DNA of 64,000 bases from Diphasiastrum complanatum (lineage: Eukaryota > Streptophyta > Lycopodiopsida > Lycopodiales > Lycopodiaceae), in the NCBI GenBank assembly GCA_029204225.1, contig CM055097.1:833699-897698 (forward strand), written 5' to 3'. Every line of letters begins with the position of its first letter. The first letter of the stretch is position 1. Position numbers and translations under genes: made by a program. The notes beneath the pieces were generated by a model. It was not told the origin of the DNA, made no database searches, and saw only the letters and a list, made by a program, of their open reading frames with translations. Below are positions 10,540-23,218 of the stretch, piece after piece.

Positions 10540-11400
10540 TAAATCAGTACCAAATAACCAAATTAAGTACCAAAAGAAGCTAAACTTCCAAATTAAGTAC
10601 CATAAGCAGCTTTTTAAAATACCAAGTTATGTACCAAAATCAGCTAAAGCACCAAATAAGTACCAAAAGCAGTTAAAATACCAAATTAAGAACCAAAAGT
10701 AGCTAATTACTACCATAATACCAAAGCACCAAAAATAGCTAAAGTACTACTTAAGTACCAAAGCAACAAATTAAGTACCAAAAGTAGCTACAATACCAAG
10801 TTAAGTACCAAATTAAGCTAAAGTACCAAATCAAGAACCAAAAGTAGCTAATTACTACCACAATACGAGAAAACTAAGTACCAAAGGCAGCTAAGGTACT
10901 ACTTAAGTACCAAAAGTAGCTAAAGTACCAAATTAAGTACCCAAAGCAGCTAAAGTACCAAGATAAGTACCAAAATCAACTGAAGTGCCAAATTAAGAGC
11001 CAAATACAACTAATATACCAAAGTAAGAACCAAAAGCAGCTAATTACTACCATAGTACCAAAAGTACCAAAAGTAATTAAAGTACTACTTAAGTACCAAA
11101 AGCAGCTAAAGTACCAAAAGAAGCAAAGTACCGAGTTAAGTACCAGATTAAGAACCAAAAGCAGCTAACTACTACCACAATACCAAAAGTACCAAACTAA
11201 GTACCAAAAGTAGCTAAAGTACCAAGTTAAGTATCAAAAGCAGCTAAAGTACTAAATTAAGTACCAAAAGTAGTTAAAGTACTAAGTTAAGTACCAAAAT
11301 CAGCTAAAGTACTAGAATAAGATCTAAAACCAACTAAAGTTGCAAATTAAGAACTAAAAGTAGCTAATTACTACCATAATACTAGAAGTAATAAAAGTAA
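10540..11400. repeat. About 30-bp minisatellite (AAGTACCAAAAGYAGCTAAA)
   Basis: A unit close to 30 bases, built from 'AAGTACCAAAAGCAGCTAAA' followed by 'GTACCAAATT', repeats about 28 times with point variants. Some blocks carry the longer variant with 'GCTAATTACTACCATAATACC', giving a loose higher-order period. It lies immediately upstream of the coiled-coil remnant. Confidence 0.85.
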
Positions 11401-11719
11401 TGAAATTCATTACAGACAGAACCCTACGATGCTTAATTTACCCTTTCTCTTGTGGCTTGAATGATCATTAACCGTAGTAGCTATCCTCTCAAACGATTCG
11501 TCAAGCTATGAATGTGTGGTTTCTAACTGATCCATGACCCCCGTTTTCACTGGAAATCTGTCGTGGTAACTGGTCTGTGGCCGTTTGTGTATGCTGGGAG
11601 GTGCGCTCAATGTCTCAAGATTTTCAACAGTGGCCTTAGAGGTGGCTTTGCACTTCCTTGTAGGTGTCCTCATCTTTTACGGTAGATAATCGAGAACAAT
11701 TTTGCAAAATGCAAGAAGA

Positions 11720-11990
11720 TGTTTTGAACAAAAGACAACAAAGAGCAAAACGACAGCAATAAACTGATAACAAAGAGCAATGATAGCAGTGAACTGATCT
11801 AGCAGAAAGCAACGATAGCAATAAACTGATAGCAAAAAGGAATGATAGCAATGAATCGATCTAGTAGAAAGCAAGATAGCAATGAACTGCTAGCAAAAAG
11901 CAAGATAGCAACGTGAACTAATCATAGCATAAAGCAATGATAGCAATGTTCATTGATTGCAGAAAGCAAGGATAGTAATGAACTGATCAT
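11720..11990. repeat. About 35-bp minisatellite (GCAATGATAGCAATGAACTGAT)
   Basis: Six to seven units built on 'AAAGCAATGATAGCAATGA' plus 'ACTGATCTAGCAGA' or 'ACTGATAGCA' are arranged head to tail. Unit length varies between about 30 and 40 bases. Confidence 0.8.
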
Positions 11991-13492
<1,502 letters not shown>

Positions 13493-14173
13493 TGGAAAGC
13501 ACATAGTTTTTTTTTGACGTTGAGCTCCCTATTTTGAGATGAGGTTTTAACTTTCACTGAAATATGGGAAGGCCTAGACAATGAAGGGAGAATATGTGGT
13601 GATATTATGGAGTAGAGCTATTGACTACAAGGGAAAGTAATCTGTTTGTCATACCTTAAGAGCTTTCTCATGTCTACTCTTGTAATTTAGAATATATATC
13701 ATGTCCCTATATGGTTAAATCTTGGCTTTCTACACAAACACAACCATCAAGACTTTCTCATTGACCTTAAAAACAAAATTTCCAACATCTATTTATTATT
13801 TCTTACAAATATTGTACTCTTTCAAATGTTTCAAATCATGAAAGACTAACCCAATATATATAGTAACTTCTTACAACCTAAGAATAACATGCACAAAACC
13901 AACAACTACATACAGCAAAGCTTGTCTTGATATTGGAGATGACCTTGCTTTATTCCATGCATGTGCACAGACATATTGTTTAGAGCTTTCAAAATAATTT
14001 TCTCCTGTAGATCTGTGCTTTTTCTAACATCCACTAAGTCTCGAGGCACACATACATATAGAAGTCCAGATATCTTACATGTTACGATTGGAAGCTTCAA
14101 AAGCATCCATGATTTGCATGACTGTAATACATCTGAACTTATTTCTCCCATCAATGAGTTACAACATCTTTAA

Positions 14174-14842
14174 TCAAGAGCTGAACTTAGACTTGAGCCT
14201 CTCAACTTGCTTCTTGCCAATGCTAAACGCCTTCTCAAGTACTGCATTACTAATCTCACTGCCAAACAATGCATTGGGTATCAATTGAACTCCAGGATTT
14301 TGACTATTCAAGGCGGAGATGGCTAATGCGGGTACCTTGCCTACGTTGAGCTGAAAGTGCAGCAGACCTTTGGGAAAAATAAACAGGTCTCCTTTCTGTA
14401 GAGTTTGAGCAAACAAAGTGTTTGCTGTGTCTACAAACCCCACATAAAGAGTGCCTTCAGCAAGGTACAGGACTTCCGTAGCGCGCGGGTGAGTGTGGAG
14501 CGTCACCAGTCCTCCTGGTGCAAAGTCCAGACGTGCAATAGAGAGGCCCAGAGTGTTAAGAGCGGGGAATTGGGCTGCGAAAGCAGGAGTTACTGCAGAC
14601 CCCGCTTCGTTAGAAGTGCTAGCAGGCTTGCCTAACCCATGGAACGCGAAGTCCGAAGCATTAACAGTTGAGGGATCTTTGCAGATGAGACCATTCGATA
14701 GAACTGTGCTCGGTTGTGCCACACAAAAGTCCTGAAGCGGGTCAGCGTCGTTTGCAAGGACTGGGACAATAGTGAGACTGACAAATACGACGAATACGCA
14801 GAAGCCGGACTTCCTAGTTCCTCGAGCCGAAGAGTTGTTCAT
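14174..14842 (-). CDS. Germin-like protein 1 (secreted cupin)
   Basis: The 222-residue product is a typical-length germin-like protein, a secreted one-domain cupin that forms oligomers in the cell wall and binds a metal, usually manganese; family members act as superoxide dismutase, oxalate oxidase or have no known activity. A signal peptide covers residues 1-30 (hydrophobic FVVFVSLTIVPVLA), and the mature end starts NDADPLQDFC. Cys40 and Cys54 form the usual N-terminal pair; NAS at 61-63 is a possible glycosylation site. Box 1 (GGLVTLHTHPRATEVLYLAEG) supplies His116, His118 and Glu123, and box 2 (PKGLLHFQLNVG) supplies His162, so all four metal ligands are present. The KGD tripeptide typical of germins is at 150-152. 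No intron is needed. It is about 92% identical to GLP2 (17 differences). Enzymatic activity cannot be read from sequence. Confidence 0.93.
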   Translation of the reverse strand: MNNSSARGTRKSGFCVFVVFVSLTIVPVLANDADPLQDFCVAQPSTVLSNGLICKDPSTVNASDFAFHGLGKPASTSNEAGSAVTPAFAAQFPALNTLGLSIARLDFAPGGLVTLHTHPRATEVLYLAEGTLYVGFVDTANTLFAQTLQKGDLFIFPKGLLHFQLNVGKVPALAISALNSQNPGVQLIPNALFGSEISNAVLEKAFSIGKKQVERLKSKFSS

Positions 14843-14846
14843 TGCA

Positions 14847-15128
14847 GCAAACGCGATTGCAGTCGGAGGGATTCAAGATTGCCGGTCACAAGATCAGGAA
14901 CCAGAGCGTGAAGGCAAGCAATAACCAAAGTAATTTTCAGATATGGAGATTATTTAACCGTGGTCAGTTGCTGAAATGGCTTGATCAGCAAACGCGATTG
15001 CAGTCGGAGGGATTCAAGATTGCTGGTCACAAGATCAGGAACCAGAGTGTGAAGGCAAGCGATAACCAAAGTAATTTTCAGATATGGAGATTATTGAACC
15101 GTGGTCAGTTGCTGAAATGGCTTGATCA
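14847..15128. repeat. 141-bp tandem duplication upstream of GLP1
   Basis: Two copies with a few differences start at 14,847 and 14,988. GLP2 has a single copy (about 21,928-22,060), so the duplication arose in GLP1 only. In GLP2 the single copy covers the 5' leader up to the TATA box; in GLP1 the leader/promoter distance is therefore lengthened by 141 bases. Confidence 0.9.
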
Positions 15129-15135
15129 GCAGTCA

Positions 15136-15145
15136 CTATCTAAAC
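15136..15145 (-). promoter_or_regulatory. Degenerate TATA position of GLP1
   Basis: This is the position equivalent to the GLP2 TATA box. GLP2 reads GTTTATAAAG on the coding strand, whereas GLP1 reads GTTTAGATAG. With the 141-bp duplication it also lies about 295 bases from the ATG rather than about 145. Transcription of GLP1 may therefore be weakened or start elsewhere; this is inference. Confidence 0.55.
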
Positions 15146-16000
15146 CGCTCTAAATCTGGAATTGGGGAGGATATCTACTGCTTCACAGTAGCCTAACTTC
15201 CTTCGCAGGGTTTTTGATGTGGATACTTGACTCAATGCCCAGGAGCACAAAGAGGACATCCAAGGAAAAACTCCTTGCAGAGGAAGAGTCTAAGGGTGAT
15301 CGTGACACTCTGGCTCTGAAATGCAGTTGCTCACGTTGTCGAACTTGAACTCTAGGGCCAATAAATACATGGCCAATATGGACATAGTCAATCAACAAGA
15401 CCGCGTCCATCGAGTGAGCGAAGACTTTGTCTCTTTTGCTGTGGGTCACAACCCAATTCAGGCGGCAGCAACCTCGAATCATTTATCGGAGTAATTTGGA
15501 AAACTAGCGAAACGAGCAGTGAATTCTAGTCATCACCGTTCAGATCCAAAATTCAGCTGCAGCTAATATCTGAATTGTTGACCTTACGAAGTATTTATCT
15601 AATCTGAGGATGCAAACAACACAGTTCACTTAAAGCTTGGAGCATGAACCTGTCTTGCTAGTGGAAGAATAAGATAATATTAGGCATCGTTGCAGCTGAA
15701 TCGCTGTTTAGTCAGATGAGAGTCCTGTGGCTGATCAATGGCATGGAAAGATTCCCGTGAAGATACATATCACGAGCTTTTGAAGGCATGACGATCCAGA
15801 ACCAATGTCAAAAGCAACAACAAATGCAATTGCGATCGTCGTGGATGCGGTTCTCCGGGAGAACCTAGAAAGTGAAGCAAAGAAGTAGTTAAACAAGGAA
15901 ATGGAAGTTGCTTAGTCTGAACTAAAACGCGTGAGGAGAACGTGCATTTTATCGTGTTTTCACGTTTTCTCACTCACAGAAAGTTTCATTGAGGCCCTTC

Positions 16001-19000
16001 TTGGTTTGAAAAAGTAAATCCATGTCAGATTCAACATTCGTGCTCACTGCTAACTTATTATTAAGTTGTTCTTGGCCTTGCGTGTATGGCAACTGTGAGG
16101 TCATGTAAAAATGTGATGGAGTACATTGATTCCTCCGGCGAGCTGAGATCAAATATCTTGTCCAAAAGGTCGCAACTTACAAAACTACCTTGGCAGCTTT
16201 CAAGCATAGTTCAGCTATTACAAAGGCATAAACACACAGGAAATGCCAAAGGACAGGGCAGCCTTGCATCAGTTACAACAACGGGTCCCTGGTCACTACA
16301 ACCGAGCCTCAACCATCACCATCCCTTCACCAGATCCCATTTATCAAGCACCAACTAGGAAGCGGTTTTGAGAGAAACCATGAAAATTAAATATTATAAT
16401 GTGTATATATATACACTAAACCAAATAAATTGTACACTAATTACATCATCACACTTAAAACTTACATAAAATGTATATCAGATTAATTCTGATTTCTGAC
16501 TCTCTCCCTTAAGCTCAAATGTGATAAGAGTGAAAAACAATATATTGCAGCAACGTCTGGAGTGTCCAAAAAATGTTATGCATATCACACCTACTATGTA
16601 CTTGACTCACACTCAAGCACACCAACAAACCACCAGGTTTGACTCACAAACTATCATGCAACCACAATGCTCATACAGAGAGTCTACCATACTCTTGACC
16701 AACTGACTCGTCCCCAATCCGACTTGAACACAAGTGGACCACATGAGCGACATGGCTCAAACTGAGGAAATCCCACTGCCACCATGAGACTTACATCCTC
16801 CATCTAACTAGGCTGACATCCTATCAGACACTTACAAGTACGAACCTGTAAAGCTGACATAAATGAGCGACTGAGGATCAACGTGAGTAAATCTTACTGC
16901 CACCATAAGATTGCACACTCACCAGATAGACAACTAGTAGACAATGACAAGTCAATGAGCATAAAATGACTACTTTGTTTTATTGTAGCAAATGCACAAC
17001 CACATACGGCTCTGACCCAGATCTAGATTCCCGTGACAAGGCAACATGCAAGCCCACACACACTCATGCAAACCAACACGAACGATAAAGCGTCAAATAC
17101 ATGACCAAGGCCTACCCATAAGTGGTATCCTGTCGTACCAACACCTAAGCCACCTGTAGATCCGCTGCTACATCACTGGTCACCAAATCAGGTCTCCAAC
17201 CATGGTCTGCACCTGTAACAAGATGCTCTCATGTCCAAGCATATCCAACTGTCCAATAAGTCTTGAAAGCTGATCCCCATCCATTCCCCATGCTCTAAGC
17301 ACAAGAGTCTACCAAGGACTCAATGAATGAATGTACACAAACCTCACCATAGGCTATACCTGAGTAGCTCGCCCACCTCCCAGAGATATTGATGATGATC
17401 TGTCTGTCCTACATCCCATGTAGGTTCAACTTTCCATGCTTGACGTTGCCAACTCTGATTTGACCAGTACATAGGCCTCCCACCAAGGAGCCTATCTCCC
17501 CACAACATCCATCATAGCGTCCAAGCCAAAGCAAATGCACTAGATCCACTATCGTGATGAACAACTCACCCACGATCCATAGCATATTAGGTAGGATAGC
17601 TCCAAAACCCTGTACCTTGTACCATCTGATCACCAAGTATCCATTACCCGCTGATAGCTCCCCAAGAATCTGTCCACCTGTAGTGCAACTAGACTCCAAC
17701 TGGATCTAACCAAAAACTACATTCTGCTTACCAAATAATGATGGATAGAAACAACATGTGACGCCAACCTGGAGACTACTGTGCATATGACCATGCGGCT
17801 CACCTGATCACTCGCCAAAGTATCAGTTGTCACTCCCTGAGCAACCATCTCCATCCCTGCTAGCTCACAACCATGGGCATGCTAGTTCCACATCACCCCG
17901 TAATGTACTCCATGCCCTCAGGATATGTACCACCACAGGTACACTCCATGCCACCTACCTCGAAGTAGGCATGACCCATCCCTAAGTCATCACACATGAT
18001 GCACCAGCTGAAGAACATCGTCCGTACATCAAATGATATATCATACTTGAGCAACTGTAGCATCTCCTTGAGTGCCACCCCAATGGATTCGTCATCCACA
18101 TACTATGCCCACCTAATGTCTCTGATCCTGGTCACCATCCTGCTAGACAAGCCGAACTCCAAGGCATCGCCTGCTCCACCTGGCTCCTACCATCTGCTCG
18201 CTCTCCCTGGCTATGTGCCACCCGGCACCATGCCACCGCAAGCACCCTCTAGGCTTATCCCTGATCTCACCACCTGAGAAAGCACCATGGTAATTCCAAC
18301 ACATGTGCTAAGCCTAGACTCCTGAAAATACAGCCAACTGCATGAAAGCTATAGATAGCTTATCCACGCCTGTGATGGTAGATGTCTCCCCATCGATGCC
18401 AATGTCCAAAACTGGCCCCTTGCTGTAATGCCAACCTGTACTCCCAAATGAGCACACCATGAAGTCCTCACCATCAATGTCCCCTGTAGTACATCACTAA
18501 CAAAACACCCATCATAGTGTTTGCCCTGCGATCACACCCCGTGCGATCTCCATCAGCTCTCCAACCTAGAGCTGGCTCTCAAAGCTTCATGCTTTGACCA
18601 TTTGTGTTTGCAGTTTTCTGATTCCATCATGAATCCCACTCGTAAGTCATGTCCATGCTAATGGCTCAAGTCCAATATGAAATAGCTGCCCCCTGATGAT
18701 CATCCCATGTCATCCTACAGTGTTATCCCTACCAGGTATTTCAATGCCATTCCTGATCACAAAGATTTTAGCATCTACCCTGTAGTGCCCCAAGCTAGCT
18801 CCAATGTGCTCCTGTGAATGGTTCCAAACCACTTCCTGAGAATACACTGAGATGTGAACTCCAAAGCCACCATCAAGTCCCTCACATAACTGTGCATGCC
18901 AATATCCCTCCAAGTGGACTTGTGAAATCTTCCATTGCCAAACCAAACGATCTGCACCCTGTCATCACTGGAATCTGCATCCCTGATGCAATATTGATAT

Positions 19001-20100
19001 GGTAAATTGACTTGACTTATCCAAACTGGCAGTTGAAGTGTATCTCCTCGATGACAAACCTGATACACTGCTCCACAACTAAAATGGCTTGATCAAAATT
19101 GAATTACCGACTGCAAAACCACAAAATCATCACACTCACCACTCACCAAGAGCGTCCAAAGTGTGATTATTGACCCGTTCTTCATTCTCTGCGTGTCCCA
19201 CACACAGCTTGTCCAATGCAAGTCCGCTATCTTGCCCAATGGCTTTCAACTGGCACCACCTCGCACTTCCATCACCTGTGACCGCCAAAATGTGTGTACC
19301 TGCAAGCTAGTCCATATTTCTCTCTGAACGAGAAATTTCTAAGCTACAGATGCGTGTGTCAATGCAGCTATCACCTGACTCGACAATGCCACTGCCGATC
19401 TTACCTGTGAGAGCGTTCTCCCAAAATGCCACTTGACGTTGGTTGGTTCGAACCCCAAGAGTTGAACTTGATCACAAGAATTTCTCACCTGTAACTGGCA
19501 TACCATGCCTACCTCTCGCCTTTGATTGCTCGCCCTCTCAAAATTGTCGCCAATGATGAGTAGTCACGTCATCAAACTACACTACTGTCGCCAATACTAG
19601 CTTTCTCCACACAATTCCGCGACCCTTCGCTCCCATACTGCATTTACCGCTTCCAAACACCCTGTTACCGTGTCAGGAGTAAGTAATAATGATTCTAAAG
19701 TGATAATGCCCCATTGTACCGCCCTATAGCAGGTTTCAGCAGCCAAAAATTGCCCCAAATTTGGCCCTACGGTACTCAAATGGCGAATGTAGCCCATCAC
19801 TAGGTCACTCGCACTCGAAACACGTTTCTCCGTGCTCTGTGACGTCGCTCTGTCCGCTGTCTCTGATTAGCCAGTTTCAGGCATCATTTTGGCCCAAGGA
19901 TGGCCAAAAAGGTGCCTTCTAGCGTAAGATAGGTCCATTTCCAAAATGCCTTGCAAATTTGAACTATAACTTCAAACTGAAGTTTCTTAATGAAGTGAAG
20001 TCCACTTTGGACTTCGGGTCCCTTCAATGAATCTCATGTGAAGATTTTTTTAATGAAGTGCAAGGCACTTCTGCCCTTCAGGCCACTTCACCCATCATCA
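16001..20100. other. Intergenic DNA, C-rich from 16.7 to 19.9 kb, no gene recognised
   Basis: From about 16,700 the plus strand is strongly enriched in C and in CCA/CTG-type words. Several minus-strand frames of 60-97 codons exist (17,409-17,699, 17,893-18,099, 18,710-18,946, 18,775-19,068), but none has a motif I recognise and they do not join into one frame. It could be an old transposon body. A short hairpin with arms GAAGTCCA/TGGACTTC lies near 19,998-20,020. Confidence 0.4.
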
Positions 20101-20130
20101 TGTGTGTGTGTGTGTGCGCGCGCATGCGTG
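20101..20130. repeat. (TG)n/(CG)n microsatellite
   Basis: A run of TG changing into CGCGCGCATGCG, a potential Z-DNA-forming stretch, about 1.1 kb from the 3' end of GLP2. Confidence 0.85.
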
Positions 20131-20814
20131 TCCGTGCATGATAATACACTAAATTCATTCACACGATGCTAGATTACTGTGATCACAATTTCTAAACCAA
20201 TGTGGTCTATAACTGTGGTCGTCTTTCACCTATGACTTTAACTGTTATTGTTAGTATTTTAATTTGATGAAGTTGATTCTGGGTAGCATTATATTGTACT
20301 TTGCGAGCAACACAAGCTAGCCAATGATACGCATGGGAGCTACGTGGCGGCAATTTCTAAAAATTCAAAAATTATAAATCAATTCGCTAGTCCAAATGAG
20401 TTATGTTATGTAGATTTCATTTTTAGACTCCTTTCTATTAGTCTATGTGGACGCCAAAGTTTAAAATAAAAATAAAAGAATCGTTTGGAAAGGCCGTTTT
20501 TCAGTTTCGAATTTATGTAATGCCCGCTTCTACTATGCCCTCTCTCCCGTTCGCTTCTCTTGCACTCGATGTCCCACTTCTCTATGCCATGGATGAGGGG
20601 CGGTGATCATGTGACCACATTCCATGTTGTTGTTTTATAACTATCAAACAACAGTGCAAAATTCAACAACCCTTGTCACAAAACAACAAGCACAAACTTC
20701 ATGCTACTACTACACTAATATTTCAATTCTTACAAGATTAACACATAACAATAATGGTTCAAAACACAAACTCACTCTATAATGGCTCTACATACACCAC
20801 CAAAGACAGCCATG
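20131..20814. other. Intergenic DNA with no supported gene
   Basis: I see no coding or RNA signal between the microsatellite and the second duplication unit. Confidence 0.5.
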
Positions 20815-21254
20815 AGACTTTCTCATTGACCTTACAAACCCAACAATGATTTATGATTTCAAGGAAATATTGTACTTTTTCACTGAATGTTTCAAATCAT
20901 GAAATTCTAACCCAATATATATTAACTTTTTGGAATCTCAGAACAACATGCACAAAACCAACAACTATTTACCACAAAGCTTGTCTTGTTATTGGAGATC
21001 ACCCTGTTTTATTCCATGTGTCAGAGTTAAACAGACATACCTTTTTAAAGTTAAACAGACTCAAAGTATTTTTCTCCTGTAGATCTCGAGCACTTTCTAG
21101 CATCCACTAAGCCTCGACGCACACATAAATATAAAATGTTCAGATGTCTTAAATTTTATGATTGGAAGCTTCAAAAGCATCCATGAATTGCATGACCGTA
21201 ATATTTCTGAACTGATTTTCCAAATTCCACATCAATAAGCTACAACATCTTCAA

Positions 21255-21923
21255 TCAAGAGTTGAACTTAGACTTGAGGCTCTCAACTTTCTTCTTGCCA
21301 ATGCTAAACGCCTTCTCAAGCACTGCATTACTAATGCCACTGCCAAACAATGCATTGGGTATCAATTGAACTCCAGGATTTTGACTATTCAAGGCGGCGA
21401 TCGCTAATGCGGGTACCTTGCCTACGTTGATCTGAAAGTGCAGAAGACCTTTGGGAAAAATAAACAAGTCTCCTTTCTGTAGAGTTTGAGCAAACAAAGT
21501 GTTTGCTGCATCCACAAACCCCACATGAAGAGTGCCTTCTGCAAGATAGAGGACTTCTGTAGCGCGCGGGTGAGTGTGGAGAGTCACCAGTCCTCCTGGT
21601 GCAAAGTCCAGACGTGCCATGGACAGGCCCAGAGTGTTAAGAGCGGGGAATTGGGCTGCAAAAGCAGGAGTTACTGCAGACCCCGCTTCGTTAGAAGTGC
21701 TGCCAGGCTTGCCTAACCCATGGAACGCGAAGTCCGAAGCATTTACAGCTGAGGGATCTTTGCAGATGAGACCATTCAATAGGATTGTGCTCGGTTGTGC
21801 CACACAAAAGTCCTGCAGCGGGTCAGCGTCGTTTGCAAGGACTGGGACAATAGTGAGACCGACAAACATGACGAATACGCAGAAGCCGGACTTCATAGAT
21901 CCTCGAGCTGAAGAGTTGTTCAT
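21255..21923 (-). CDS. Germin-like protein 2 (secreted cupin)
   Basis: A 222-residue germin-like protein with the same architecture as GLP1: signal peptide 1-30, Cys40/Cys54, metal ligands His116, His118, Glu123 and His162, and KGD at 150-152. The 17 differences from GLP1 are mostly conservative (for example V47I, I102M, L165I); Tyr133His lies in the strand following box 1 and Glu196Gly near the C-terminal helices. It has a well-formed TATA box about 145 bases upstream of the ATG and a single-copy leader, so of the two genes it looks the more normally regulated. It is presumed to act in the cell wall; substrate and activity are unknown. Confidence 0.93.
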   Translation of the reverse strand: MNNSSARGSMKSGFCVFVMFVGLTIVPVLANDADPLQDFCVAQPSTILLNGLICKDPSAVNASDFAFHGLGKPGSTSNEAGSAVTPAFAAQFPALNTLGLSMARLDFAPGGLVTLHTHPRATEVLYLAEGTLHVGFVDAANTLFAQTLQKGDLFIFPKGLLHFQINVGKVPALAIAALNSQNPGVQLIPNALFGSGISNAVLEKAFSIGKKKVESLKSKFNS

Positions 21924-22065
21924 TGCAGCAAACGCGATTGCAGTCGGAGGGATTCAAGATTGCGAGTCACAAGAGGAACCAGAGCTTGAAGGTAAGCGAT
22001 AACCAAAGTAATTTTCAGATATGGAGATTATTGAACCGTTGCCGAAACGGCTTGATCAGCCGTCA

Positions 22066-22075
22066 CTTTATAAAC
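22066..22075 (-). promoter_or_regulatory. TATA box of GLP2
   Basis: The coding strand reads GTTTATAAAG about 145 bases upstream of the start codon, which would place the transcription start some 110-120 bases before the ATG. It lies just outside the 141-base leader block that is duplicated in GLP1. Confidence 0.7.
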
Positions 22076-22889
22076 AGTAGCCTAACTTCCTTCGCAGGCT
22101 TTTTGATGTGGATACTTGATTGCTAATATCAAAGCTCAGGAGCACAAAGAGAACATTCAAGAAAGAACTCCTTGCAGAGGAAGTGTCGAAGGGTGATTGT
22201 GACACTCTTGCTCTGAAATGAGCTGCTCTTGTTGTCGAAACTTGAACTCTAGGGCTTTTAAATAAATGGACATGGACATCGCCAGCAAGACCGCGTCCAT
22301 GAGCGAGGAGTTTAAACTTTTGTGTGTTTTGCTGTGGGTCACAACCCACTTCAGACGGCAGTAAGCTCCAAGCATTTATCGGAGTAACTATGTCTTCATC
22401 ATCAATATTCTCGGCTTTGGAAAACTAGCGAAACGAGCAGTGAATTATAGTCATCAGCATTCAGATGCTTAAAATGGCAAGCCTGGGATGCCAACATTAC
22501 ACCCCATAATTAACCCTCAACACAAGTCTATCGGACTTTCAAAGAATAAGAAAGAATAAATTTAGCTGCAGCTAATTTCTGAGTTGACTTTCCGAAGTTT
22601 TCATGTAATCTGGAATGCAAACAACACAGTTCGCTTAGAGCTTGGTGCATGAACCTGTCTGGCTACTGTAAGAATAAGATAACATTAAGCATCATTGCAG
22701 CTGAATCGCTCTGTAGTCAGATGAGGTTTTAGTCTGAAGTTTGAACTAAAACGCGTGAGGAGAACTTGATTATGATCGTGTTTTCACGTTTCCTCACAGA
22801 AAGTTTCAGTGATGCCCTTCTCCCTCAAAATGTAATTAATTGCCTTCAAGACCATGTAATTTTATTATTATTTTACATATATTTTGATT

Positions 22890-23218
22890 CCACATTACCT
22901 CCACCATCAATCTATTGGAGCATGAAGCTCTTCAATATGCATGCAAGGGGCCGTTTATTACATGAATCATTCAAGGGTTCATAAATAAGATGGATTACAA
23001 CATTTAATGACAACATTCTTTTGTAAAGCTATGGTTTTGATTATAGTAACAGCCCCAAGTGCACAATAAGAGTGACTATGCTTGACTTTATATGACATCG
23101 CGTTACATCAAGAGTGGCTATCCTAGCTTTATAAGATTATAGCGAAGATTTTAATTGGCCATGATCCATGATATTTATACACCCATTAAGATGCCTTGAT
23201 TCCTAGTTTCCACATCGT
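22890..23218. repeat. Second copy of the window-start flank repeat
   Basis: It matches bases 1-355 through 'CCTAGTTTCCACATC'. The position about 1 kb upstream of GLP2 defines where a germin-like gene should lie relative to the first copy. Confidence 0.75.

Larger units (their letters stand above)
13740..15990. repeat. Germin-like duplication unit 1
   Basis: This stretch, including the 3' flank, gene and about 1.1 kb of 5' flank of GLP1, aligns along its length with 20,815-22,830. Spacing of the gene stops is 7,081 bases. Homology on the right fades near 16,000, while unit 2 carries on to 23,218 and matches the window start, so units 2 and the off-window unit share a longer flank than unit 1 does. 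Confidence 0.85.
20815..22830. repeat. Germin-like duplication unit 2
   Basis: This is the partner of 13,740-15,990 and contains GLP2 with its 3' and 5' flanks. The conserved 5' flank includes the block 'AACTAAAACGCGTGAGGAGAA' seen in both units about 0.9-1.1 kb upstream of the ATG. The high similarity of gene and flanks indicates a fairly recent segmental duplication. Confidence 0.85.

Noticed and set aside
14405-15153. Plus-strand frames opposite GLP1 and over the 141-bp tandem
   Set aside because: They are shadows of the minus-strand germin-like gene and of its duplicated leader; the same shadows occur opposite GLP2.
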